From NCBI RefSeq assembly GCF_030124175.1, contig NZ_JASKMT010000002.1:372001-436000 (forward strand): a stretch of DNA of 64,000 bases, written 5' to 3'. Below, one piece after another: positions 35,473 through 42,920 of this stretch. This DNA comes from Streptomyces sp. 549. Lineage in GTDB: Bacteria > Actinomycetota > Actinomycetes > Streptomycetales > Streptomycetaceae. Positions within the stretch are counted from its first letter, which is position 1; each line of letters begins with the position of its first letter. A model generated the notes under the pieces. The model did not search any database. It was not told where the DNA came from and saw only the letters and a list, made by a program, of their open reading frames with translations. Position numbers and translations under genes: made by a program.

Positions 35473-35496
35473 CCCTGACGCCCTGACGCCCTGACG
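35473..35496 (+). repeat. Three 8-bp tandem repeats after afsK
   Basis: CCCTGACG occurs three times in a row 11 bases after the afsK stop, followed by a degenerate fourth copy. Probable slippage repeat; no hairpin is formed by it. Confidence 0.7.
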
Positions 35497-35646
35497 CCCT
35501 GTCATTGGCGTCGGCTGGGTTCAGACGTAAGGGAGTTGGGAGCGGGCGGGAACCCGGGGCGGCCATGTCCGCGTCCCTTGCACGTGTACGGTGCGCGCGA
35601 CGGTCGCGGCACCGTGTTCCGCATGAGCCTCGGGGGGCCCTTCGTG

Positions 35647-36162
35647 ATGCGTCAGGTCAAACTGCTCGCCGCCGTCACCGCCGTGCTGCTGGCGCTGACC
35701 GGTTTCAGCCACACCGGCACCAGCGGCAAGGGCGGCGGTGGCAAGAGCCGCAGCAGCGGAAGCAGCAGCGGCGGCGGATGCGGCAAGAAGTCGACCAGCG
35801 GTAGTAGCAACAGCGGCAACACCTACAAGTCCAACGGCCGGAACAACACCTACCGTGGCGGGACCAGTGGCGGGACCAGTGGCGGTTCCGGCAGCGACAG
35901 CAGCAGCCGACGGCCGACCGGCAGTGTCAAGCAGTGCGTGACGACCACCAGGGCCGTGGCGACCGTGCGCGTCGACCCGCGGACCAGGAACGGCAGCCAC
36001 CGCGTGCACGTCGACTTCCTCGACCGCAACGGCGTTCTCGTCGACAGCGGATCGACGGTGGTGCTGCTCCAGTCCGGGAAGCCCGTCGACGTCGACGTCC
36101 CGATGGACCTGCCGGAGAAGGCCGGAGACGTGACGAACTGCCGTGTGCAATCCATTAGTTGA
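35647..36162 (+). CDS. Small secreted Ser/Gly-rich protein of unknown function
   Basis: 171 residues. A signal peptide (about 1-26, VKLLAAVTAVLLALTGFSHT) is followed by a Ser/Gly/Asn-rich low-complexity region with YKSNGRNNTYRG and SGGTSGGT (about 30-90), and a C-terminal beta-rich segment of about 75 residues (VTTTRAVATVRVDPRTRNGSHRVHVDFLDRNG) with two Cys that could form a disulfide. It lies between afsK and afsS; S. coelicolor has a gene in this place (from recall SCO4424). ATG 35647 is preceded by GGGGGGCCC; ATG 35623 is an alternative. Confidence 0.7.
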   Translation: MRQVKLLAAVTAVLLALTGFSHTGTSGKGGGGKSRSSGSSSGGGCGKKSTSGSSNSGNTYKSNGRNNTYRGGTSGGTSGGSGSDSSSRRPTGSVKQCVTTTRAVATVRVDPRTRNGSHRVHVDFLDRNGVLVDSGSTVVLLQSGKPVDVDVPMDLPEKAGDVTNCRVQSIS

Positions 36163-36350
36163 GTGGTCGTCATCTGAACCGCCACCCGGTGGGTGCACCT
36201 CACGGGCACGCTGACGGGCCTGGCGACCAGCGCCTACGGGTTGGCCCTCGGCCGGGCGGGGTATGCGCTCGCGCTGCCGCTCATCGGCTACGGCACGGCC
36301 TGGCCTGCGCACCTCCGGTCGTGGCAGGTGCCGGGAGGCGCACGCGTGGG

Positions 36351-36396
36351 CGGGCCCGTGCCGGCGGCATCCCCCTCGGCCGCCGGCACGGGCCCG
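36351..36396. terminator. 18-bp hairpin between convergent genes
   Basis: Arms 36351-36368 and 36379-36396 pair perfectly around a 10-base loop. It lies past the afsS terminator and may also end the secreted-protein transcript from the other side. Confidence 0.65.
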
Positions 36397-36426
36397 TGTT
36401 CCCCGGACACGCGGTGGTTCCGTGTA

Positions 36427-36462
36427 CCGCCCGGTGCGCGGATACTGCCGCGCACCGGGCGG
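36427..36462 (-). terminator. afsS terminator hairpin
   Basis: A perfect 15-bp stem (36427-36441/36448-36462) with a 6-base loop begins 6 bases after the afsS stop codon. Confidence 0.75.
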
Positions 36463-36467
36463 GAGGA

Positions 36468-36641
36468 TCAGGTGACCGGCTCGCTCGAACCGTGGTGGTC
36501 TCCGTTGACGACTGCGGGCTCCCCCGAACCGTGGTGGTCGCCGGCCGCACGCAGTGGTTCGCTCGACCCGTGGTGGTCCTTCTGGACCGCCACGTCGTCC
36601 TGCTTCGGCCTCTTCGACTTCTGGTTCTTGTTGACGGCCAT
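36468..36641 (-). CDS. afsS: AfsS, small repeat-containing pleiotropic regulator
   Basis: 57 residues: a basic, Lys/Gln-rich start (MAVNKNQKSKRPK), then three copies of D-H-H-G-S-x-E-P at about residues 22, 35 and 48, each separated by 4-5 variable residues. Published AfsS (AfsR2) is about 63 residues with three short D-H-x-x-x-x-P-type repeats, lying directly downstream of afsR, which fits here (312 bases after afsR). It stimulates antibiotic pathway regulators when AfsR activates it. GGGAGGAATC precedes ATG 36641 at good spacing. It is too short for common ORF filters. The repeats DHHGSxEP differ from the ones I remember, so this is a divergent member. Confidence 0.8.
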   Translation of the reverse strand: MAVNKNQKSKRPKQDDVAVQKDHHGSSEPLRAAGDHHGSGEPAVVNGDHHGSSEPVT

Positions 36642-36952
36642 GCCTGATTCCTCCCGTTGGTGGTGCTCCCGTGGTGACCGGCCGGCGGCACCCCCGCATA
36701 CCGCCGGACAGTCACCGGGGGCCGGTCACCCCCCGTGACCGGCGCCCCTCCCCTCGATCCGCCTCCCCCCGAGACCGGCGGATCGACTGGTTCCAGCATG
36801 CCGCGGCGGGATAAACGATCGATGAACGTCCGTTTGGCGATCGGGAGTCGGGCGGAAGTCGGGTATCGGTGGACACCGAATCGGAACCCGTCGGACCGGA
36901 ACCCGTCGCACAGGGCCGGACCGCGTGGGAACGGCCGGTTCCGGCGGGCGGG
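36642..36952 (-). promoter_or_regulatory. afsS promoter and leader region
   Basis: 311 bases between the afsR stop and the afsS start, on the minus strand. It holds the AfsR/PhoP-like direct repeats at 36807-36828. On the minus strand a CATGCT element lies about 9-14 bases past the repeats and may be the -10 box, giving a leader of some 140 bases. Several short palindromic patches are visible between there and the start, and the sequence is AT-richer at 36811-36835. Confidence 0.55.
36807..36828 (-). promoter_or_regulatory. Two abutting 11-bp direct repeats, AfsR/PhoP-type operator
   Basis: Minus strand reads CGTTCATCGAT followed at once by CGTTTATCCCG (units 36818-36828 and 36807-36817). 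The 11-base periodicity and G-T-T-[CT]-A-[CT]-C cores match the PHO-box direct repeat units that PhoP recognises, and the afsS -35 region is known to be shared by AfsR and PhoP. It lies 166 bases upstream of the afsS start. Confidence 0.7.
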
Positions 36953-39856
36953 TCAGACCGTGACGGGCGGCGCCAGCAGCTCGCGCACCTCGGCGGTCTC
37001 GGGGGCGCCCATCGCCTCGAAGATGATCAGCGCCTCCTGCCAGCAGGCCCGCGCCCGGTCCCGCTGCCCCAACTCGGCCAGTGCCCTTCCCAGTACGCAC
37101 AGCACCGTGCCCCGCCGCCACTCGCCACCGATGCTGCGAAGCACCAGGGCCTGCTCGGCGTGCCCGGCCGCCAGGGCCGCCCGGCCGTCGGCCAGGTGCG
37201 CCTCCGCGACGCGGAAGTGCGTGACGCCCTCCCACAGCGGCTGCCGGCTCTCGTGGAATACGGCGAGTGCCTGGGTCAGCTTCGCCAGCCCCTCGGCGGT
37301 GCGCCCGGACTTCGCCAGTGCCACGCCGAGCGTGTAGAGGCCGTTGGCGAGCCGTAGCGTCAACCCCATGGCGTCGTAGATGCGCACGCCCTGCTCGGCG
37401 AGGTCGATGGCTTCGGAGAACCGGCCCAGCGACATGTGGGCCCGCGACAGGTTGCACAGCGCGCTGGCCTCCGACGGCCGGTTGGCGTAGTCGCGGAACC
37501 GTCGCAGGGCCTGGCTCAGGTACTCCTCGGCGTCCTCGTTCCTGCCCTGGTAGTTGGCCACGATGCCGCAGTCGTTCAGCGCGTACGAGGTGCTGATGGG
37601 GTCGTCCGCGGCCAGTCCCAGCAGCAGCGTCTTCCGCGCCTCCTCGTCCGCCTCGTTGAACCGGCCCGAGGTGAGGTGGGCGACGGTCAGCACCAGTCGG
37701 GCCCGGGCCTCCGCGTGCGGGTCCCCGGCCTTCTGGGCGGCGTCCCGCACCCCCTCCGCGGTCAGCAGGTACTGCCGGGCGTTCGCCCCCGACTCGGCCA
37801 GGTCGCTGGTGACCAGCAGCAGGTCCGCGGCCCGGCGCAGCGTCGCGCCGCCCGCGAGCTGCTGGGCGCAGGAGAGGAAGCACGAGGACTCCGCGAACAG
37901 CCACTCCGTCGCCGACGCCAGGTCGCCGAACTCCAGCCCCCGGGAGTCCGTCGGCTCCAGGTACTCGACCAGCAGCTCACCCGGCCGGTCCAGGACGTGC
38001 ACCCGGGCCGCCGTCACCAGGTAGAAGTCGAGCAGGCGGGACAGCGCCGCGTCCCGTTCGGTCGGCGGCTGCTCGTCCCGGTACGCGCATGCACGCGCGT
38101 AGAGTCGCAGCAGGTCGTGGAAGCGGTACCGGCCGGGAGCGGCCGACTCCAGCAGGCTGGCGTCGACCAGCGACTCCAACAGGTCCTCGGCCGCCTCCTC
38201 GTCCCGGTCGAGCATGGCCGCCGCGGCCGCCAGCGACAGGTCCGGGCCGTCGGCCAGTCCCAGCAGGCGGAACGCCCGCGCCTGCTCCGGGTCGAGCTGG
38301 CCGTAGCCCAGTTCGAAGGTGGCCTTCACGGCGAGGTCCCCGGCCTGCAGCTCGTCCAGCCGGCGGCGTTCGTCGGCGAGCTTGCGGGCCAGCACCGACA
38401 CCGTCCAGGTGCGCCGGGCGGCGAGCCGGGCCGCGGCGATGCGCAGCGCCAGCGGCAGGAACCCGCAGGCCGCCACGACGTCCATCGCGGCCTCCCGTTC
38501 GGCGCCGACCCGTTCGGCGCCGACGATGCGGGTGAACAGCGTCATGGCCTCCTCGGGGCTCATCACGTCCAGGTCGACCAGGTGTGCGCCCGCCAGGTCC
38601 ACCATGCGGGACCGGCTGGTGACCAGTGCCGCGCACCCCTCGGTGCCGGGCAGCAGCGGACGCACCTGGGCGGCGTCCCTGGCGTTGTCCAGCAGCGCCA
38701 GTACGCGCCGACCGGACAGCAGCGAGCGGTACAGCGCGGACCGCTCGTCGACCCCGTCGGGCACGGCCTCGTCCGGGGTGCCCAGCGCCCGCAGGAACGC
38801 CCCGAGCACCGCTTCCGGTTCGGCCGGCGCGGTGCTGGCGCCGCGCAGGTCCACGTAGAGCTGGCCGTCGGGGAAGTTGTCCCGGGCGGCGTGCGCCACG
38901 TGGATGGCGAGGGTCGTCTTGCCGACGCCGCCGATGCCCGCGACCGCGGACACCGCCATCACCCGCCCTGCGGACGTGCCCAGTTGGCCACCCAGGTCCG
39001 CGACGAACGAGCGGCGCCCTGTGAAGTCCGGAACCGTGGCCGGAAGTTGCTGTGGACGGACCAGGGCGGGAGGCTCCGACTGCACGGCCGGGGCGGCCAG
39101 CGTGTCGTCTCCGCGCAGGATGCGCTGCTGCAGGTCGGACAGCTCCGCCCGCGGGTCCACGCCCAGTTCGTCCGCCAGCAGCCGCCGGGTGTCGGCGTAC
39201 ACGGCCAGCGCCTCGGCCTGCCGGCCGCCGCGGTAGAGCGCCACCATCAGCAGCTCCCGCAGTCGCTCCCGCAGGGGATGTCCGGCGGTCAGCGCGGTCA
39301 GCTCCGAGACGGCCTCGGTGTGGGCGCCGTCCCGCAGGTCCAGGTCCAGGCACTGCTCGAGGACCGAGAGCCGCCACTCCTCCAGCCGCACCCGCTGCGT
39401 CTCGGCGTACGGGCCTGGGACCTGCGCCAGCGGCTCGCCGTCCCACCGGCCCAGAGCGTCCCGGTACAGTTCGCGCGCCCGTCCGAGGGCACCGGCGTGC
39501 GCGGCGCGCTCGGCCCCGGCGACCAGCCGTTCGGCCTCGTCCAGATCCAGCACCGCGTCCCGGCCGGTGCGGATGGCGTACCCGCCGGACTCGCTGACCA
39601 GCGCTTCCGCGCCGAGCGCCTTGCGCAGGCGGGAGGCGTAGGTGCGCAGCGCCGCGAGTGCCTGCTGCGGCGGGTTCTCGCCCCAGAGCGCGTCCACCAG
39701 CTCCTGGGCGGTGGCGGTGTGGCCGCCGCGCAGCAGCAGCGCGGCCAGCAGGGCCCGTTGCTGAGGGGAACCCGTGTGCAGCGGCTCCTCACCTCGCCAG
39801 GCCCGTACGGGCCCCAGTACCGCGAAGCGCAGCGCCGTTGCCGGGTCGGCGACCAT
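36953..39856 (-). CDS. afsR: AfsR, SARP-family regulator with NB-ARC and TPR domains
   Basis: 967 residues in the AfsR order: a SARP winged-helix (about 8-95, FAVLGPVRAWRG), a bacterial transcriptional activation domain (about 100-245), an NB-ARC ATPase (about 280-560) with Walker A A-G-I-G-G-V-G-K-T-T (Lys 313), and C-terminal TPRs (about 690-960). Phosphorylated by AfsK and other kinases, it binds the afsS promoter and recruits RNA polymerase. GAGGGGG 5-6 bases before ATG 39856 supports the start. The published S. coelicolor protein is about 993 residues, close to this. It is divergent from a glutamate decarboxylase. Confidence 0.95.
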   Translation of the reverse strand: MVADPATALRFAVLGPVRAWRGEEPLHTGSPQQRALLAALLLRGGHTATAQELVDALWGENPPQQALAALRTYASRLRKALGAEALVSESGGYAIRTGRDAVLDLDEAERLVAGAERAAHAGALGRARELYRDALGRWDGEPLAQVPGPYAETQRVRLEEWRLSVLEQCLDLDLRDGAHTEAVSELTALTAGHPLRERLRELLMVALYRGGRQAEALAVYADTRRLLADELGVDPRAELSDLQQRILRGDDTLAAPAVQSEPPALVRPQQLPATVPDFTGRRSFVADLGGQLGTSAGRVMAVSAVAGIGGVGKTTLAIHVAHAARDNFPDGQLYVDLRGASTAPAEPEAVLGAFLRALGTPDEAVPDGVDERSALYRSLLSGRRVLALLDNARDAAQVRPLLPGTEGCAALVTSRSRMVDLAGAHLVDLDVMSPEEAMTLFTRIVGAERVGAEREAAMDVVAACGFLPLALRIAAARLAARRTWTVSVLARKLADERRRLDELQAGDLAVKATFELGYGQLDPEQARAFRLLGLADGPDLSLAAAAAMLDRDEEAAEDLLESLVDASLLESAAPGRYRFHDLLRLYARACAYRDEQPPTERDAALSRLLDFYLVTAARVHVLDRPGELLVEYLEPTDSRGLEFGDLASATEWLFAESSCFLSCAQQLAGGATLRRAADLLLVTSDLAESGANARQYLLTAEGVRDAAQKAGDPHAEARARLVLTVAHLTSGRFNEADEEARKTLLLGLAADDPISTSYALNDCGIVANYQGRNEDAEEYLSQALRRFRDYANRPSEASALCNLSRAHMSLGRFSEAIDLAEQGVRIYDAMGLTLRLANGLYTLGVALAKSGRTAEGLAKLTQALAVFHESRQPLWEGVTHFRVAEAHLADGRAALAAGHAEQALVLRSIGGEWRRGTVLCVLGRALAELGQRDRARACWQEALIIFEAMGAPETAEVRELLAPPVTV

Positions 39857-40188
39857 GAGTGCCCCCTCGTCGTCCTGTGCTTGGGTGCCGCACCCCACAG
39901 TGTGCCCTGTGCACGGGATGAGCGGCAGTTCCGTACCGGCCTCCGGCGGCCCCGGCCCGTGTCCAACCTGGAAGAGTAACCCGCCACCGGGCGGCGCGAG
40001 TTGCTCGGCGTCGCTTCCCGGCCCCCGGCGGAGGCCCCGCCTCCGGGCCCGCCCGGCCCGGCTGACCGGGGGCGTCCCCTCGCCCGCCCGGGGTCCTCCG
40101 GTCGGCCGCCGTGCGGTTGCCGGGCGCACGGCACCGGGATTCCCTGGACGGGGCCGGCACTCCGCCCGCCCGCGCCGAGGGAGGCACC
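39857..40188. promoter_or_regulatory. Divergent promoter region of afsR and the glutamate decarboxylase
   Basis: 332 bases. GAGGGAGG (40177-40184) is the decarboxylase ribosome site. I see no other distinct box, apart from short dyads such as CCTGTGCACGG around 39907. No gene is supported here. Confidence 0.4.
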
Positions 40189-41598
40189 ATGGCCCTGCAC
40201 CGCACCGCCGGCACCCGCGCGGAGCGGCCCGCCGACGCCGACGCGAGTGACGACGACCACGACGTCTACACATCCCTGCTCGGCGGGCGCACCCTGCCGC
40301 GACGGGCCATGCCCGACGCACCCACCGACCCGTTCAACGTCTACCGGCTGATCCGGGACGAGCTGGACATGGACGGCAACGCCGCGCAGAACCTCGCCAC
40401 GTTCTGCACCACCTGGAGCGAGCCGCAGGTGCACCGGCTGATGGACGACAACCTCGCCAAGAACATGATCGACAAGGACGAGTACCCGCGCACCGCCGAA
40501 ATCGAGTCCCGCTGCGTGCACCTGCTCGCCGACCTGTGGCACGCGCCGGACAGCGCCGGAACCGTCGGCTGCTCCACCACCGGGTCCAGCGAGGCGGCGA
40601 TGCTCGGCGGTCTCGCCATGAAGTGGCGCTGGCGGCAGCGCAGGAAGGCCGCCGGGCTGCCCGCGGACCGGCCCAACCTGGTCTGCGGGCCGGTGCAGGT
40701 CTGCTGGGAGAAGTTCGCCCGGTACTTCGACGTCGAACTGCGGCAGGTCCCCCTGGAGTCGGGCGCGACCGGCCTGCGCCCGTCCCAACTGCGGGACCAC
40801 GTCGACGAGAACACCATCGGCGTCGTGGCCGTCCTCGGTGTCACGTACACCTGCGACTACGAGCCGGTCGCCGAACTCGCCGCCGAACTGGACGCCGTCC
40901 AGCACGACACCGGCCTCGACGTGCCGCTGCACGTGGACGCGGCCAGCGGCGGCTTCGTCGCCCCCTTCGTACAGCCCGACCTGGTCTGGGACTTCCGGCT
41001 GCCGAGGGTCCGCTCGATCAACTCCTCGGGCCACAAGTACGGCATGGCGCCGCTGGGCGTCGGCTGGGCGCTGTGGCGGGAGAGCGGGGACCTGCCGGAG
41101 GAGCTGGTCTTCCGGGTCAGCTACCTCGGTGGCGACATGCCGACCTTCGCGCTGAACTTCTCCCGGCCCGGCGGCCAGGTCGCCGCCCAGTACTTCCTGC
41201 TGCTGCGGCTCGGACGGGCCGGCTACCGGGCGATCCAGCAGCGCTGCCTGGACTCGGCCGCGCGACTCGCGGACGAGATCGCCGCGATGGGCCCCTTCAC
41301 GCTGCTGCACGACGGCCGCGGCGCTCTGCCGGCCGTCTCCTACACGCTGCGCGACCCCGACGGGCCGCTCGACCTGCACGCCCTCTCCGACCAGTTGCGG
41401 ATGCGCGGCTGGCAGGTGCCCGCCTACCCGCTGCCGCCCGACCGGCAGGAGACGGTGATCCACCGGGTGCTGATCCGGCACGGTATGAGCGCCGACCGGA
41501 CCGCGCTGTTCGCCGAGGACCTGCGGCAGTCCGTCGCCGCCCTGGGCCGCACCGGTGCCCGGCACGGCTCCGGCCCCGGCACCGCCTTCCACCACTGA
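40189..41598 (+). CDS. gadB: Glutamate decarboxylase (PLP-dependent)
   Basis: 469 residues of the group II PLP decarboxylase family. GadA/GadB hallmarks are present: GTVGCSTTGSSEAAMLGG, the HVDAASGGFVAP segment with the PLP-ring-binding Asp, and the Schiff-base Lys 283 in SINSSGHKYG. It converts glutamate to GABA with proton consumption; actinobacterial versions feed the GABA shunt or acid tolerance. A 40-residue polar N-terminal extension precedes the core. No glutamate/GABA antiporter is adjacent. GGGAGG 5-6 bases before ATG 40189 supports the start. It is convergent with the ADP-ribosylglycohydrolase. Confidence 0.93.
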   Translation: MALHRTAGTRAERPADADASDDDHDVYTSLLGGRTLPRRAMPDAPTDPFNVYRLIRDELDMDGNAAQNLATFCTTWSEPQVHRLMDDNLAKNMIDKDEYPRTAEIESRCVHLLADLWHAPDSAGTVGCSTTGSSEAAMLGGLAMKWRWRQRRKAAGLPADRPNLVCGPVQVCWEKFARYFDVELRQVPLESGATGLRPSQLRDHVDENTIGVVAVLGVTYTCDYEPVAELAAELDAVQHDTGLDVPLHVDAASGGFVAPFVQPDLVWDFRLPRVRSINSSGHKYGMAPLGVGWALWRESGDLPEELVFRVSYLGGDMPTFALNFSRPGGQVAAQYFLLLRLGRAGYRAIQQRCLDSAARLADEIAAMGPFTLLHDGRGALPAVSYTLRDPDGPLDLHALSDQLRMRGWQVPAYPLPPDRQETVIHRVLIRHGMSADRTALFAEDLRQSVAALGRTGARHGSGPGTAFHH

Positions 41599-41652
41599 GC
41601 ACGGCTGAGCACTGCCGCTGACGGACCCCGCGGGCGCGGGCGGGCGGGGCGG

Positions 41653-42786
41653 TCAGGCGCGGGGGTAGCGCTGGAGCCAGCCGGGGGAGTGGGAGGGCGT
41701 GGCCGGGCTGTGCAGCGCCGGGCCCTGCGTCATCTCCATCGCGAAGTCGTCGGCCAACTCCAGGATCGTCGGCCGCCCCTCCAGCTCCGTCACCCAGGCC
41801 GGCGGCAGCGCCGTCTCGCCGTGCTGCACACCGAGCAGGTTGCCGCAGACCGAGCCGGTGGAGTCGGAGTCGCCGCCGTGGTTGACGGCCAGCAGCAGGC
41901 CGTGCCGCACGTCCTCCGCCACCAGCGCGCAGTACACGCCCATGGCCAGCGCCTCCTCGGCGGTCCAGCCCTCCCCGAGCGACTCCACCCGCTCCGGCGT
42001 CGGCAGGCCCTGCCGTACGGTGCCCAGCGCCCGCTTCAGCGCCTCGGTGGTCTCCTCGTGCCCCGGCCGGTCCGCCAGCATCGCCAGGGCCTGCTGCACC
42101 GCCGCGTCCAGCGACACCCCGCGGGTCAGCGCGTGCACGATGACGGCGAACGCCCCGGCGGACAGGAACGCCGTCGGATGGCCGTGGGTCTGCGCCGCGC
42201 ACTCCATCGACAGCTGGAACACCAGCTGCGGCTCCCAGCCGACCAGCAGGCCGAAGGGCGCCGACCGCATCACCGTGCCGCACCCCTTGGAACCGGGGTT
42301 CTTCGGCTGCTCCAGCGTGCCCATCCGGTCGTCCGCCAGGCCGGTGAGGCAGGCGTTGCCCGGGGCGCGGCGGGCGTACAGCCACTCCTCGCGGGCCAGC
42401 CAGCCGTCGTCCTTGCGGCGCTCGTCGGGCCCCCAGTCGCGCTGCGTCGCCGCCCACCGCCGGTAGGCGGCGTAGACGTCCGACGGCGGGTGCCAGGCGC
42501 CCGCGTCGCGGCGGACGTGCGCCCGTATCAGGCCGTCCACGGTGAACAGCGTCATCTGCGTGTCGTCGGTGACCGCGCCGCGCCGCCCGTAGGCGGGCAC
42601 ATAGCCGGTCACCCCGTCCGGGCCGTGGGCGTCCCGGATCGCGCTCAGCGAGTCGAACTCGACGCCCGCCCCCAGGGCGTCCCCGATGGCGCCGCCCAGC
42701 AGGCAGCCGCGGACCCGGCTGCGGAAGTCCTGCTGCTCGGCCCGGCCCCACACGGCGGTGTTGCCGGAGCTGCCCGATCCGGTCAC
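41653..42786 (-). CDS. ADP-ribosylglycohydrolase family protein (DraG-like)
   Basis: 377 residues. The metal-binding motifs of the DraG/ARH family are visible: T-D-D-T-Q-M-T-L near residue 75, and H-G-G-D-S-D-S-T-G-S near 300, which supply the two Mg ligands, plus a N-terminal L-G-G-A-I-G-D-A-L-G-A. Family members remove ADP-ribose from protein arginine or nucleic acid. There is no ADP-ribosyltransferase gene beside it. GTG 42786 has GAGGGGGG 7 bases upstream; an earlier in-frame start at 42819 exists. Confidence 0.92.
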   Translation of the reverse strand: MTGSGSSGNTAVWGRAEQQDFRSRVRGCLLGGAIGDALGAGVEFDSLSAIRDAHGPDGVTGYVPAYGRRGAVTDDTQMTLFTVDGLIRAHVRRDAGAWHPPSDVYAAYRRWAATQRDWGPDERRKDDGWLAREEWLYARRAPGNACLTGLADDRMGTLEQPKNPGSKGCGTVMRSAPFGLLVGWEPQLVFQLSMECAAQTHGHPTAFLSAGAFAVIVHALTRGVSLDAAVQQALAMLADRPGHEETTEALKRALGTVRQGLPTPERVESLGEGWTAEEALAMGVYCALVAEDVRHGLLLAVNHGGDSDSTGSVCGNLLGVQHGETALPPAWVTELEGRPTILELADDFAMEMTQGPALHSPATPSHSPGWLQRYPRA

Positions 42787-42920
42787 GGTGCCCCCCTCGT
42801 TCCGGCCTCTTCCGGCCATCCCCGGTCCCCGGTGATACTGCCCGGCTCAGCACTGTAAACGAACGCGCGGACGGGGAAGAGAAGGCGTGGGCCCGGACGG
42901 CCGGGCCCCGGCCGGAGCCC

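Larger units (their letters stand above)
36163..36467. other. Convergent intergenic region with two hairpins
   Basis: 305 bases between the small secreted protein and afsS. Apart from the two hairpins (36351-36396 and 36427-36462) I see no gene; several open frames here are shadows. Confidence 0.5.

Noticed and set aside
36159..36647. Plus-strand open frames opposite afsS
   Set aside because: They cover two hairpins and afsS on the other strand; the plus-strand frames have no ribosome site or family match.
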